Counted from the stretch's first letter, positions 30,489-42,181 are shown. The stretch is DNA of 64,000 nucleotides from Aphidius gifuensis (GCF_014905175.1 NC_057788.1:19686154-19750153); one strand, 5' to 3'. Notes: generated by a model not told the origin, from the letters alone. A program made the numbers and translations.

Positions 30489-31490
30489 TTAGAAATTGAT
30501 TGGCGAATTTTTATCGCAAGTTCTCACTAGTAGTAAATAGTTTTGATAATATTTTTCCTTCAATTTATCTATTAATAATATTGGCAAAATGATTAAACCA
30601 AGTGTTTGTAATTCAGCAGATTTATAGAACTTTAAGTGATTAAGTGGCCGTGGCTTCCGGGAAATCTGTGATGAGATTTTTATGTTTATTTTTTTTTTAT
30701 TTATATCATATTGATATTTTTTTTTAATATAATAATTTTCATTGCTATTTTTACTTGAAAACCACATACTAATTAGTAACTTAAAAACGTTTATTATGTG
30801 CATGTAATCGGGAGGAAAACTTGATGACAAATCAATATTTGGGAATTTTAGCAATTGTCGAAAGACCTTTAATACCTTTTTTATGATACAAATTGTTTTC
30901 AACAGCGTTGAGCCCTTGTGAAATTATACTTTTGTGAGTTCGCAGTCTTGCTGATTTACGAAAAGAAAAAACATGGTTATGTCCATGGCCAACTGCACAA
31001 GTATCCCCTTTTAATTCACAAAATGGACAAAAATATTCACCACCATGACCCATAGTATTGAGCACCATGGCTTTTGCTGGAATATCTAGACTCGAAATAG
31101 GAGCTACAGCAATACTATGAATTTTACCTCGTTGTGGATGATGCCAATAAAATCCTTCTGTACTTAATAAGTTTATTGATTGAGTAAATGGTTCGAGAAA
31201 AGCAGATGACTTAGGTTTATGAAATTGGCTGTAATATAAACCACCTATCAATTGGAATGATCGTCTTATCTCAGGTGAAATATTTAAAATTTGAAGTTGG
31301 ACAGGCCACAATTGTCCGACTGAACTGTCTGATACAGGTACACCATCTGTATTCCACAATAGAAAAATATCGTATTTTTTTAAATGAGCTTCTCGTTCCA
31401 CACGTAAATATTCCTTATCACTCGAAATATCACCAATCATATCAGATTTTTGCTCAAAATTCACGATGGACACCATTATGGTATAGAAGG
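30489..31490 (-). pseudogene. Tnp2-like transposase, second copy, carboxyl part
   Basis: The minus strand reads LLWNTDGVPVSDSSVGQLWP, GGLYYSQFHKP, SSLDIPAKAMVLNT, EYFCPFCELKG and GIKGLSTIAKI. These motifs align in order with TDG, IWPF, GGLWFG, CDLPAKALFLN, CCKCE and GVKGPSVIA of the transposase at 5688-8632. After 30832 the reading shifts frame to PDYMHIINVFKLLISMWFS, matching DAMHFLFLGLVKMLISLWFS of the other copy. The end at 30489 is early. The amino-terminal part is separated and lies at 32400-32981. It is dead as read. Confidence 0.75.
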
Positions 31491-32383
31491 AAATTTTAAA
31501 TTTTTTATTGAAATAAATTAAATGAAACCATGCAGTTAATTTTTTTTTATCATTATAATGATAAAAAAAAATTAACTTTATTTATTTAGTCATATTGACT
31601 TATTTTTATTAATATATTTATTTATTATTAATGACATTTTTCATATTAATTTTTTTTAATTTTTATCATATGAATTTTAGTACTCTTTAATGTAAAATAT
31701 ATTTTTAATTAAAAAACAATATATATTGTTTAATTTTTTTTTTTATTAAAATTTTTAGTTTGTATCAAACAAAACTCCCATTAACTCATCATCATCATCA
31801 TCAATATAATTTTCTTTTTCTTTAATATTTGGTTTATCATACAAAGTACTTGTAGTCATACGTGGAAGCATTTCTTTGGATAGCTTAAATTTAATGCAAT
31901 TTCCATTGGAAAGAACATGTTGACTAGCTAATAATATTCCACGCATTGTTGGTACAGCCAATTTATTTCTTATTTTTGTTTTAGCCAAGTTAATTTTACT
32001 GAAAGTTCTCTCACTATCAGCATTTGAGTGTGGGAGTGCTAAAATATTTAACACACACTCAGATAAATTTTTATACAAATATTCATCACCATCATTTTTT
32101 ATGCTCATTACATATACCCAAAAAGCATCACACATTACAACATTTTTTATCAACTTCCTGTGTAAGTGTGTGCTAGTATTGGGGACCAATCAAGAGATCT
32201 CTCTAGTCTTCTTGATTGATAGCAAGGAGGAAGTATGTCTACCAATATGAAAAAAAAAACGTTACTGTTTGTAATTAAAAAAAAAAAATTTCTGATTTTT
32301 TGGTGAAAAAACTAAATTATGGTATATGGTAAAGTCGTTATGGTATATGGTATGGAAGATCAAAATATGGTAAACATACCATA
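31491..32383 (-). mobile_element. hAT-element insertion inside the Tnp2-like gene
   Basis: This block separates two collinear parts of the minus-strand Tnp2-like gene and contains a hAT carboxyl fragment. ATTATGGTAT occurs at 31475-31484 and again at 32384-32393, directly flanking it, and may be a target duplication. However, TATGGTA words also recur within the right end of the block (32318-32395). AT-rich sequence (31500-31750) fills the left part. Confidence 0.5.
31755..32189 (-). pseudogene. hAT transposase, carboxyl dimerisation domain
   Basis: The reading contains LALPHSNADSERTFSKINL, followed by KTKIRNKLAVPTMRGILLAS. This is the conserved end of hAT-family transposases (the Ser-Asn-Ala-Asp-Ser-Glu-Arg segment of the dimerisation domain). 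An acidic tail (DDDDDELMG) precedes the TAA stop at 31757-31755. Only the final part of a hAT protein (normally over 500 residues) is present. No catalytic residues upstream were found. Confidence 0.75.
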
Positions 32384-32399
32384 ATTATGGTATGGTTGG

Positions 32400-32981
32400 C
32401 AACGCTGGACCGTGATCATTAAAAGCATCTATTAAAAGAGAACGAATATCATATTCCAGAAACAAACCATTGGTCTCTTGGCTATCACATGCTGGACATT
32501 TCTTAACTAAATGATCTGTAGAATAATATCCTAAATAATAACCACATGACTCACATAATTGATGTTTTTGAATTACATTATTAAAAGACGGTACTATATT
32601 ACCTATGATTTTATCTAAATAATACTTAGTTCGTGGAACGACGTTTGTTTCAGGTAGAGCCTCGCTTATAAAATGCAAAAGTTCACTCAGACATTTTTTT
32701 GTCATTGCGTTTGAAATAAAAATTTTTAAAATACCATGACAATATTTTCCGAATGTCATCTATGCACGTGGATAGATTGGCTGATTTATATCTTTCTTTT
32801 TTGGTTGATTTTCAGATTCCATACTATCACTAAAACTTGATTCATAAAACGATGATATACCACTTGAATTAATATTATTGACAATTTCGTTTATTTCCAA
32901 TTTTTGTAATTCGATTGGCTTGGTCACTGTGATTGGTTCCATTTGTTCAATAAGTTCGATTGGTTCACATGATATTTCCAT
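32400..32981 (-). pseudogene. Tnp2-like transposase, second copy, amino-terminal part
   Basis: Two adjoining frames (32981-32760 and 32759-32385) read a Glu/Ser-rich amino segment (IELIEQMEPI) and then KKCLSELLHFISEAL. A finger follows: QLCESCGYYLGYY ... KKCPACDSQ, then IRSLLIDAF. They correspond to the SILTFYLRHRLS, CFYCTSC ... HCQTC and IDQIKKLY region of the copy at 5688-8632. It belongs with 30489-31490 on the same strand and is separated from it by the hAT insertion. Confidence 0.65.
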
Positions 32982-33029
32982 TGGTTCTGCTCGACTGTCA
33001 ACAACACTCGATATTTCATGATGTATTTG

Positions 33030-34185
33030 TGTGTATGCGTGAGCGACTTTTTTTTTTTTATTTAAATATTAAACAGTTCAACTGAGTTTAATACTTAAAT
33101 AATTGATTTTTAAAAAAAATTCATTTAAACGTATTAAGCAATAGTTATCTCGCAGGTTTAAAGAATCATTATTATAATAACAATAAAATTATTATAAATA
33201 TATATAAATGATGATAATATTACCAATTATTCACAATAGTATTGATATTAATAATAATATCTATAATAATAATATTTTGAATATAAATACTAATAATTAT
33301 CAATATTTATATATAAATGTTATTGTCAATGTTATTATTTATATTATTAATATCACTGATATTATTATAAATCGATAATATTATTGTTATTATTACTAAT
33401 ATTATATTGATATTATTATTATCGATGATATTTTTGAAATTATTATTTTATTTATACTATGGTTATATATGAATAATATTATTATAAATAATAATAACTC
33501 CAATAATATTATGATTAACAATTATATCAATATAATATTAGTAATAATATCGATGGTATCAATTATATTGTCGCATTAAAGAATGAAGTGCCAAAAACGT
33601 CAATTTTAAAGGAAAAAGGGCGTAAGTGCGAATTTATGAATTTTCGGGTTTTTCATCTAATTTTAATACTTAAAAAAAAGGGAAAATGGGCGTAACAACC
33701 TTTGATAAAGGATAAAGGGCGTATGTCCAAGGATTTACGCCTTTTTTCTCGTTATCAAAATAATTTTTGATAAAAGATGAAAGGCATATTTTCAATTTTA
33801 TTTGAAATTCATTTAATGGCAGGATTTTTTAAATTATTGATTGTTTACTGATAATTATACATAATTTATTATCAATACGAAAAACATAAAAATAATTACA
33901 AATCTTCATCTCTTATTAAAAATGATTTTGAGAATGGAAAAAAGGCGTAAGTCCTTGAACATACGCACTTTTTTTTTCTTTAAGCCTTAAAATTAGATGC
34001 AAAGCCCGAACTCACACCCTTTTCCTTTTAGAAAAAAAAAATTCCTAAAAATGGCACTTACGCCCTTCTTCCATTAATGTGTCGATATAAATAATAAAAT
34101 TTATAATAATAATATTCGAAATATAAATACTAATAATTATTATTAACTAATAATATTTATATTCGAATATTATTGTCAGGATTAA

Positions 34186-34222
<37 letters not shown>

Positions 34223-34235
34223 ATTCAGCGTGACA
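33030..34235. repeat. (ATT/AAT)n-rich microsatellite region
   Basis: Imperfect TTA/ATA/AAT trinucleotide runs dominate 33160-33560 and 34080-34230, including a pure ATT run around 34190-34220. A palindromic element (33570-34085) sits within it. No coding frame. Confidence 0.7.
33570..34085. mobile_element. Foldback MITE with GGGCGTAAG motifs
   Basis: The left arm (AAAGGGCGTAAGTGCG ... TTCGGGTTTTTCATCTAATT) pairs with the right arm, which reads in reverse GAAGGGCGTAAGTGCC ... TTCGGGCTTTGCATCTAATT. Inner GGCGTA motifs also occur in both directions. The element lies inside the ATT-rich tract, with CATTAA near both outer ends. Confidence 0.6.
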
Positions 34236-34847
34236 TGAAACTACTCTGAAAGAAGTTTCACTTCCCCCGCGCGTACTCGAAACACGCTAATTTTTTTTTT
34301 ATAAACGAATGAATGCTGTTTTCGGTTAGGTGTTTCAAAAAATCATAACTTTCGAAATAATCAATATATTTCAATTCAAGATGATTATTTAAAAAGCTTA
34401 ATTGAAAAGCTTTAGACAATATATCTTATGTGCCGAATTTTTAATTTTATATGAATGCCCAGAGGTCTTCGAATAAATAAATTATCGTTTGTTTAGAAAT
34501 AAACGTTTACGTAGTTTTCTAGCCGCGAAACAGATGATTAAAAATTTTTTTTTCAATATGTATTTTAAAGCTTTTTTTTTAAGCTTTCGAATGGTCGTAT
34601 TACCAAAGTCTCTAGCTTAAAAATTAATAAAGTTATGAACAAAAGTATAAAATAAACACTTTGCTTACATGTATTTTAAATGGAAAATATTCAAAGTCGA
34701 TGAGCGACATTAAAAAAAAAAAAAAAAAAAAAAATTGAAAATAGTAGATTGTTTGTCTTGTTGAATACTAAGATTTTAGGGGGTGGGAGAGAAGAAAAAA
34801 AATTTTTTTTTTTTTTTTGAAACGGTCTAATATATATATTATTATGT
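34236..34847. other. Spacer without recognised gene
   Basis: Includes a short block with GAAACTACTCTGAAAGAAGTTTC (an imperfect palindrome near 34238), an AAGCTTTN-rich part and a poly-A/poly-T pair around 34712-34820. No coding frame supported. Confidence 0.4.
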
Positions 34848-35725
34848 TATTATATAAAAAATATTCATAATTATATATTTATTTGATTTGAATTTGGATA
34901 TTAATTGTCAAGGTAATTAATATTATAATAATACAATAAATAAATAATATCAATATAGATTGATGCATATAGTAATTAAGTATAAATTTTATAAATTTGT
35001 ATTGTGTGCAATTGTGTGATATTTTGGTGACAATTCATTTACATTTACAAATGAAAAACAATAGAAGAAAAAAATGAAATTAAATGTAACCAGTGCAATA
35101 AAATTTTTAGTGGAAAAAGAAGTCTTCATGCTTATACAAGTTGAATTCATAAAATTGAGCTGGTGAAGACAATAACTGAAAACGAAACTTATGTATACTG
35201 TGATAAAGAATATGCAAATAAAACAAACTTGTATTATATCACTATTCACATTGTCATCAAGTCTCAGAGTATCAAACTATGAATTGTCCATTCGTAGGTT
35301 GTGATGAATCTGTGAATATATATGAGTATACTTATTTAAAACTGAGAAAACACATTTGAAACAAGCATCATTATCCAGTGAAGATGGAAGAATTCGCTTT
35401 TCTTAATGATGATAGTGATTACAATGTTATTTGTTCATTTATTCATTTCATTAATAATAATTAGTGTGATATTTTCTAATATAAATTATATTTATTCATT
35501 GTAAAATATATTATTTATACAGATTTCATGGATTGGAAGGGTAGAGTTAAAACTAAAAAGGCTGCACCTTTATAATAAAAGATACGAAAAGCAGAGTTTT
35601 GGTAATTCCAACACCAAAAGACAATACATCTGCAACTGCAACTTTAAAAAATTCAAAACCACTGTATGTCCATCTATGATGGATGTTACAGGTGTTAAAG
35701 ATCCTGACAATAATAATCAAAGTAA
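34848..35725 (+). pseudogene. C2H2 zinc-finger gene relic, copy 2
   Basis: A direct copy of 23714-24567 with small differences. Pieces read EIKCNQCNKIFSGKRSLHAY, ETYVYCDKEYANKTNLYYIT and CPFVGCDES. The same stops recur and additional changes are present (the first Cys of the second finger is Tyr here), so both copies decayed from a common, already damaged sequence. An exon-like junction (ATTTATACAG before ATTTCATGGATTGG) is shared. Confidence 0.5.
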
Positions 35726-36013
35726 GGGTGCGAACTCACGACAAGCTAAAATTTCCACTTATAAACATGGCGGCTATAAAAATAACCAAAAAGTAATTAA
35801 ATTCACTAAATTATCACTGAATTAACTACTATTTACTGAATTGACTGCAAATCCGTGGTGTCTCGCCGTGACTGCAGAACAAGCTTGACACCACCAAGCT
35901 TGTTCTAAAATCACGGATTCGCGATAAATTTAGTAAATTTAGTTACTTTTTGGTGATTTTTATAGCCGCCATGTTTACAAGCGGAAATTTTAGCTTGTCA
36001 TGAGTTCGCACCC
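35726..36013. mobile_element. Complete palindromic MITE, AGGGTGCGAACTC ends
   Basis: The left arm AGGGTGCGAACTCACGACAA ... AACATGGCGGCTATAAAAAT and the right arm (reverse complement, ending GAGTTCGCACCCT) are about 100 bp each. A short unrelated loop lies between them. A 5' part of the same family is at 24568 and a diverged relative at 37496-37737. No coding frame. Confidence 0.75.
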
Positions 36014-37060
36014 TAAAATTGATGTCAAGTATTGGTTATTTGATTGTAGAAAACCCTTAATTTTCGAAAAAAAACTGTTTTTGAAATATTTCCATGTTAA
36101 ATAAAGTGTATTTTATATTTTGTTATTTTTGGCTTATTAATATTTTTTTATTATTGTTTTATCAATTATCGATATTTTATATATTTTTCTATTGTTGTCA
36201 AGTGTATTCAATTTTAGAGCTGTGTGTTCACACGCAAGTTTTTGCTGCAATGCTTTATGCTTCATGAATGAGTGAATAAGTTTTCTCGCTCACTGACGAA
36301 TCGAGTCTCCGCTCGGTCTCTACAACTTCACCAGCTCTATGGTGTTATTCATTTTTCATTAGCAATCTACAATTGTAGCTACGAACAAAAGTATTTAAAA
36401 AAATTTGAATCGTGTTCATATGCAAATGTTTCCTTGTCACACCAATTTATGATAAATCTTTTAATACCAAATAAAAATAACACATCCACTTTACAAGAAA
36501 CTTATCGATCAATCACTATCATTGTGGCACGAAGGGGTTGGTACATGTGTCGATTGTTTTAGATCAACGAAAATTCTAAGAAAGATTGAAGTCCTCAAAA
36601 TTAATGATATCATTGTTTTAAGTCTACTCTACATCAATAAATTTAAATGGTCAAGTATAAATGATAATTGCTTAATCAAAGGAATACCCACTTCTAAAAA
36701 TTCACATTTGTGGTTCTACCAAGAAGACTAGAAAGAAGAAGAGTCAACTCCGTACATTGGAAATGGGACAAAATATGTCCTGTACCTCGAGCTTCTTAAA
36801 TTTGCCAATTTGGCGCTGATTGGGTTCTACGTATAATGTTAGTTAATTTGTCAGTTATTTCCGCAAAAATACTAGCCGGATAAAAATTGATAATTTGTTC
36901 GTTGCTAGCAAAAACTGGTGAAGTAATGCAAAAAATGCTTACATATTTTTTTTTTTAGAACGAACAAAAATCAATACGGATGGTACCAAGTAATTTTATA
37001 TACTTCTTAATATTATAGTTTTTTCTATCGAATGATTGAAGCACTTTACAAAAAGATGTG
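36014..37060. other. Spacer without recognised gene
   Basis: Short open frames are present (for example 36272-36562 and 36522-36731), but their composition and lack of a recognisable motif do not support genes. Sequence is unique-looking within the window. Confidence 0.4.
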
Positions 37061-38320
37061 ATATCTAAACAAAAAAAGAAACACAGTTTTTTTTACAAAA
37101 AGGAGCGTCAAGTATTCGAAATCTCCACTAATTATATGATTATAGTAATTTTATTTTATATTGATATTTATTAATTTTTTAGATACAAAAAGATATAATA
37201 CCAAAATAAGTCAAGAAGGAAATATTTAACGCATATAATTAAGTCTTAATCTTTGACAAAATTTTATACTTGACCCCGCCCGGTTCTTCCTAAATAAAAT
37301 TTAAAGACTTTCACACTAATGCAGATCTACTGAAATTTAGAAGTCGTTCACTGTCAACATAAATGTATGCGCAGTCACAACCTTGCAACTTTATTATAGT
37401 AGTTTCATATAAAAAAGACAAGAATAGAGCGTGACAAGTGTGATTTTTTTGAAAATCTATGAAAAGTATTTGAATTATATCAAATTAATGTCTTAGAGCT
37501 CAAACGCACGACAAGCTAACTTTTGCTTGTAAACATGGCTGACGTAATTCTGAGTGATCTAAGCATGCGCAACACGTAAAATTACTAGAAAAACCACGAT
37601 GGCTGGGGACATATTACTAGTTTCATGGGAATTAGGACGGCCATGTTTACAAGTTCGACACAACCCAACTTGTTGCGCGTGCTCAGTGCGCTTTACAAGC
37701 GAAACTAGGCTTATCGTGAGTTTAAACCCTTAGCTTATTAGCATTGCTGTTCATTTAGATTTTTTGGTGATATCTGGGAAAATTGCATAGTGGACACCAC
37801 CTTTTACACTGTAAAATATATATTCGGCGCTCGTGCCATATTGTGTCATACGCATTCATTATTGAATCGTTGATTGACGAAATAAGTATATATATATATG
37901 TATAGAGGTATATATATATATATGTATATATATATATTTTTTTAAACACGCCGGCAAGGTAACAAGATTGTACGCTGCCAGTCCTAAGCCTAGATAAAAT
38001 GTGAAGGGTATATATATATAATAATGGATAATTGGAAAATACCATTAACTCTGTTGTCGAGACGTGTGTAGGCTTCAAATTTTATTTGGGAAGAACCGGG
38101 CGGGGTCAAGTATAAAATTTTGTCAAAGATTAAGACTTAATTATATGCGTTAAATATTTCCTTCTTGACTTATTTTGGTATTGTATCTTTTTGTATCTAA
38201 AAAATTAATAAATATCAATATAAAATAAAATTACTATAATCATATAATTAGTGGAGATTTCGAATACTTGACGCTCCTTTTTGTAAAAAAAACTGTGTTT
38301 CTTTTTTTGTTTAGATAATA
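37061..38320. mobile_element. Element with about 250-bp terminal inverted repeats
   Basis: 37065-37313 (ATCTAAACAAAAAAAGAAAC to AACCGGGCGGGGTC read in reverse) is repeated in reverse complement at 38079-38317 with few differences. The 760-bp interior contains a MITE (37496-37737) and a TA-rich block (37885-37940) but no transposase. A non-autonomous DNA element or a foldback duplication are both possible. Confidence 0.6.
37496..37737. mobile_element. Diverged MITE of the AACATGGC family
   Basis: GAGCTCAAACGCACGACAAG and CTTGTAAACATGGCTGACG begin the block; GGCCATGTTTACAAG and TATCGTGAGTTTAAAC end it in reverse orientation. It is related to the complete MITE at 35726-36013. Confidence 0.5.
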
Positions 38321-38536
38321 CTTTACATATGATGAGATAGATTCAAAATTCAAAAATTTGAAGAAAAACATTTAAATTGTGTTGTGTTGCCGTCAGAAGT
38401 ACAACAACTAAACTAAGCTCCGATCATCACGATTATAAAAAGGACATTGTTCTTTCTCTAAGTTTGCATGACATACGCATGTGCGTGATCATGCGCATAA
38501 AAGTTAAAAAAAATAAATACACTAAAGAAAGCACCT

Positions 38537-38808
38537 AATGGCTGCTTTCGTTCATGAACTTAATGTTCAGAACATTGATGTGATCTCCATCAGCGCACGC
38601 GTAGGCGCAGATGCGCAGAATTATTTATTTTTTTATAAATGGCTGTGCATTGGCGCCGGCAACCACTGGCATTACATATATTTTTAGGTTAGTACTTAGT
38701 ACACAATTGTCAAGAAAAATATAAATATAATACCGTTGCCAATGCACAGCCATTTTAATAATTCACATCAATGTTCTGAACATTAAGTTCATGAAAGAAA
38801 GCAGCCAT
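38537..38808. repeat. Imperfect large palindrome
   Basis: ATGGCTGCTTTCGTTCATGA ... CAGAACATTGATGTGA on the left is matched in reverse by TCACATCAATGTTCTG ... TCATGAAAGAAAGCAGCCAT on the right. A second matching pair (AATGGCTGTGCATTGGCG and GCCAATGCACAGCCATT) lies nearer the centre. GCGCA words are common around it. It probably represents a MITE. Confidence 0.6.
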
Positions 38809-39211
38809 TCTTTTTCCTGTTTATTTTCGCTCATGCGCAATTAAATGCGCAGTTAGAAAAAAGTCAGTTTGCAACAGCGTAGGACATGAGAGGCTGGATC
38901 AACCATGTTTTAATTCTCATTTTATAAGAATTATTTGTTCGACGCCACTGCATGCTATCTTTCTGGTGTTTATTATTTTAAAATACAATTAGTTGAATGA
39001 GAATGATCATACACATGCGCGTATTATGCAAAGACGAAGAGAGAACAATGGCGCCGAAAAATAATTACTAAAACATAGATGTACTACGGTGTTGCAAACG
39101 GACTTTTTGAGGACTGAGTATTTAACTACGAAAAAATAAATTTGAAAAAAAATAAACACCGAAAAAGACAGCATAATATTTATGCAAAAAAAAAAATATA
39201 TATATGCAAAC

Positions 39212-39236
39212 ACGCGCCGGAGGCGCGTAATCGGTC
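39212..39236 (+). mobile_element. Putative Helitron 3' terminus (hairpin plus CTCG)
   Basis: The stem ACGCGCC with a GGA loop is followed by seven bases and CTCG, then T. It closely resembles the structure at 23688-23713 (same loop, same spacing, same CTCG terminus), indicating the same family. Confidence 0.55.
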
Positions 39237-39361
39237 TCGTATATATTAAAAAACAATTAGAATAGAAATACGAACATGAATACCTTCTTTATCTAATCTT
39301 TCTAATTCATTAATAATTTGGTCAAAATTTTACCATACTTCGTAGTATTTTCGTCTAATGA

Positions 39362-39777
39362 ATGAAATATAGCGTTAAAAGAAAAATGTTTCCTAATTTG
39401 TACTATAACTCTTCAGGCAAACAAGCTATTTTAAAATCCCATTTAAAAATGGGGCGAGTATTGATAAAAAAAATTGTTAGAGTCGAAAAATTACAGAACA
39501 TGACCGTGAAAAAAATGAAAGGTCGAGACATAATACCACCACATATTTATTCTACTGTGAAAAGTAAGTATTTTTAGAAAATAAGTGTCAATAGATAATT
39601 GTCAATAATTCAATACAGATTGCTTATGACTACTAGGTATAATTCAAATGATTTATTATTGTTGCAGACTATGTCCAAGCTGCGTGTAAAAAATATCATC
39701 CGATTTCCGATATTGATTTTCATCTAAGAATAACAAAGATGTGTTGTACAATTCGTACACAACAAAAAAACAAATAA
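39362..39777 (+). CDS. Small BEN-domain-like protein (two exons)
   Basis: Exon 1 from ATG 39362 to 39563 and exon 2 from 39668 to TAA at 39777 join in phase (VKN then YVQAACKKY) across a GT-AG intron. The segment MGRVLIKKIVRVEKLQNMTV, then GRDIIPPHIYSTVKNYVQ, has the helix pattern of the second half of a BEN domain (basic helix, loop, PxxxxxxVKxYV). The protein is about 100 residues, short for a BEN protein, so exons may be missing upstream. It carries no stop or shift. It starts 126 bp right of the Helitron-like hairpin. Confidence 0.5.
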
Positions 39778-39954
39778 GAAGAGATTGATTAAAATCACCA
39801 CGATTATTATTATTATTATTGTACTCAGAGATTAATCAGAATTATTATTACTAATATTATCATTGCACTCATAAAATGTTCCACGTTTAATAAAAAAATG
39901 TATTCTTGTTATATAGATGTAGCTAATTTATTGGAATTTAAATAAAACTTAAAA

Positions 39955-40110
39955 TTTCACATTCACATACACATTTACATTCACATTCACATTCACATTC
40001 ACATTCACATTCACATTCACATTCACATTCACATTCACATTCACATTCACATTCACATTCACATTCACATTCACATTTACGTTTACATTTACGTTTACAT
40101 TCACATTCAC
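39955..40110. repeat. (CACATT)n hexanucleotide microsatellite
   Basis: About 25 near-perfect copies of CACATT/TTCACA. The minus strand is open and would read Asn-Val repeats, a by-product of the six-base unit. Confidence 0.9.
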
Positions 40111-40439
40111 ATTCATAATCATATTCATATTCATATTAATATTCACATTCCTATCCATATTCATGTTTATAAATAATATATATATATATCCTCGTTGAAA
40201 ATTTAGACGACTTTTTGTATTCTTATAATATACTTTTTGTACTTATCTTTATACTTTTTTTTAAGATTTTAATTTTAAACTTCCTCGCGAATCACTGGAA
40301 ATTTTCGCTGTCACCATAAAAACCTTCGCTTAAAAACCTAAAACCATTCACGTGAATATTCGTCTATGAATGGTCATATTCATTGTTTCATTTGATGAAG
40401 TTTCACCATGAATTTCATCATGAATTCATGATGAACGAA

Positions 40440-41282
40440 ATTTTTTTTACACGGGTAGTTTTGAAATAAGACCAATCTTGATGGTTGCCAAAATCATTAC
40501 TTTTTCAGGACTGTTTGAAAGTCCTGAAAAAGTATGGAAAAGTAAGACTTTTGGAAGTAACTTTTAAAAGGTACGGAATTTCAAGACTTTTTCCATACAA
40601 TAAAGATTTTGGAAATCAAGAATTTTCCAGTACTTTTTTCTGTGGTCCTGATTAAACAATATTGTTATTATCATAATAATGCTGAGAATAATTAAAAAAT
40701 TTATTATAAACTATTTATTTAATATTAATTTTTATATAAAATTTATTTTTAATATAATTTATATTCGTTTATTTATTTTTTATTAACTTAATGAAATAAT
40801 TTATCAGATCATACTCAAATCAATATTACATTACTCAAACGTATTAATTAATTAATGCGAGCTGTAATTTTCTAAAATAAAATCGACTTTACATTTAAAA
40901 AAAGCTCTGTATTTAGAAAAAGCAATTATTTTATAAACTCTTTATTTATAAATTAGTTTTTTTTAGCCAAGAAAAAAAAATTTCAAGTTTTTTGTTAAAT
41001 AGTACTTTGGTCTTGGATTCGAGGACTTCTTTAATGTTCACAACGTATCCAGGCAAATTGAAATTAAATACTTTTTCCATACCAAATTTGAATATCTTGA
41101 GAAAAAAATAGCCTGTCCTGAATATCAGGACTTTTTCCAGAACGAAATTAAAGGCTTCAATCAAAATAATACTTTTGTCGTCAAATTCGTACGTTTTCAG
41201 ACCTTTTTCCATACTTTCAATACTTTTTCTATACTTTTTTAGGCCTAAAGACTTTTTTCGTACTTAAAATTTTTATCCCGGG
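40440..41282. repeat. Repeat block of CTTTTTCCATAC words in both orientations
   Basis: The left part (about 40500-40640) carries GTCCTGAAAAAGTATGGAAA and the right part (about 41090-41280) carries its inverted relatives (CTTTTTCCATACTTTC). ACACGGGTAG lies near the left edge and TCCCGGGA near the right. This looks like a non-autonomous element with diverged inverted repeats. The minus-strand frame at 40946-41212 is made of these words and was not accepted as a gene. Confidence 0.45.
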
Positions 41283-41845
41283 AATCGTTGTATGATATGT
41301 ACAATAAAAATTGGATTTGCTCTTTATCAAATTTCGTTTCAATTCCACGAATAACCTTGTACAAAATTAGAAATAATACTTTCAGTGATGTTATTCAGTT
41401 AATTTAAATGTTTTAATGCTTTTGCAAAAAGTTCTGGTATTTCAAAAAATCTTTAAAGCGTTTCACTTATTGAAATAACTAGTGCAGTAGCTGGTACATT
41501 CTTGTAAATGATCATATCATTCTCTTTGTCAAATTTATATCTCTCACCCAGGTAGAAAGATAGATTCCGGTACAATTAAAGTATTAAGATTTAAAATAAA
41601 TAAAAAAAATAATCATAATTTGTAAAAATCTCCTCATGCGATTAATAATTATTTGAAGCATTAAAATTTGTTTACTTTCTTAAATTAACTTGAGTGTGTA
41701 AATCATTAACTACAAGTTTTATCAATTAATTCGAATCATCGATAAGTTCAGTGACCTTGACTCGAGGCAATAATTCATTGTCATATAATTTATTAGTTAT
41801 TATTAATTTAGCAACAAAAAGAGTTATTTCTTCTTTCAAATTTGA
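41283..41845. other. AT-rich spacer
   Basis: No gene, RNA or repeat recognised before the stop codon of the minus-strand zinc-finger gene. Confidence 0.45.
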
Positions 41846-42181
41846 TTAATGATAATTGACATCACCAACACCTTTTTCTCTGTCGTCTATAATTTTTTCA
41901 GTATCTTCACTATTATTCATTTCCATACAAAAATCATTCGTATCTTCCATATTAAAATTTTCAGTCTCTTTTAAAACATTAAAGCTAGTATTTTTCTCAA
42001 AATGAAAATTAATACGATGTTTTTGAAACGTCCTAAATTGTGTATAAACTCGGTGGCAGGTTTTTTCTTGACATAGGAAAGTTTCTTTATTGTCATGTAT
42101 AATATTTGTATGTTTCAAAAGCTTTTCATTATTTTTAAAATACTTTTGGCAAAAAAAGCAAATTACTGAACTACATGCCAT
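41846..42181 (-). CDS. Short C2H2 zinc-finger protein
   Basis: The 111-residue frame starts MACSSVICFFCQKYF and has two fingers. CFFC ... HTNIIH is near residues 9-29. CQEKTCHRVY ... HRINFH is near residues 36-58 and has the four-residue Cys spacing common in transposon-associated fingers. An acidic tail follows. The short length suggests a first exon or a truncated gene; after the fingers no domain is recognisable. The finger arrangement is like that of the relics at 23714 and 34848, so it may be the amino end of a related mobile-element protein. Confidence 0.5.
   Translation of the reverse strand: MACSSVICFFCQKYFKNNEKLLKHTNIIHDNKETFLCQEKTCHRVYTQFRTFQKHRINFHFEKNTSFNVLKETENFNMEDTNDFCMEMNNSEDTEKIIDDREKGVGDVNYH

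Noticed and set aside
36272..36731. Two overlapping short + frames with Cys residues
   Set aside because: No recognisable motif, no splice continuity and ordinary spacer composition.
39949..40164. Minus-strand Asn-Val repeat protein
   Set aside because: It is the translation of a hexanucleotide microsatellite.
40946..41212. Minus-strand 88-codon frame rich in Lys and Phe
   Set aside because: Built from the repeated CTTTTTCCATAC words of a non-coding repeat; no domain recognised.
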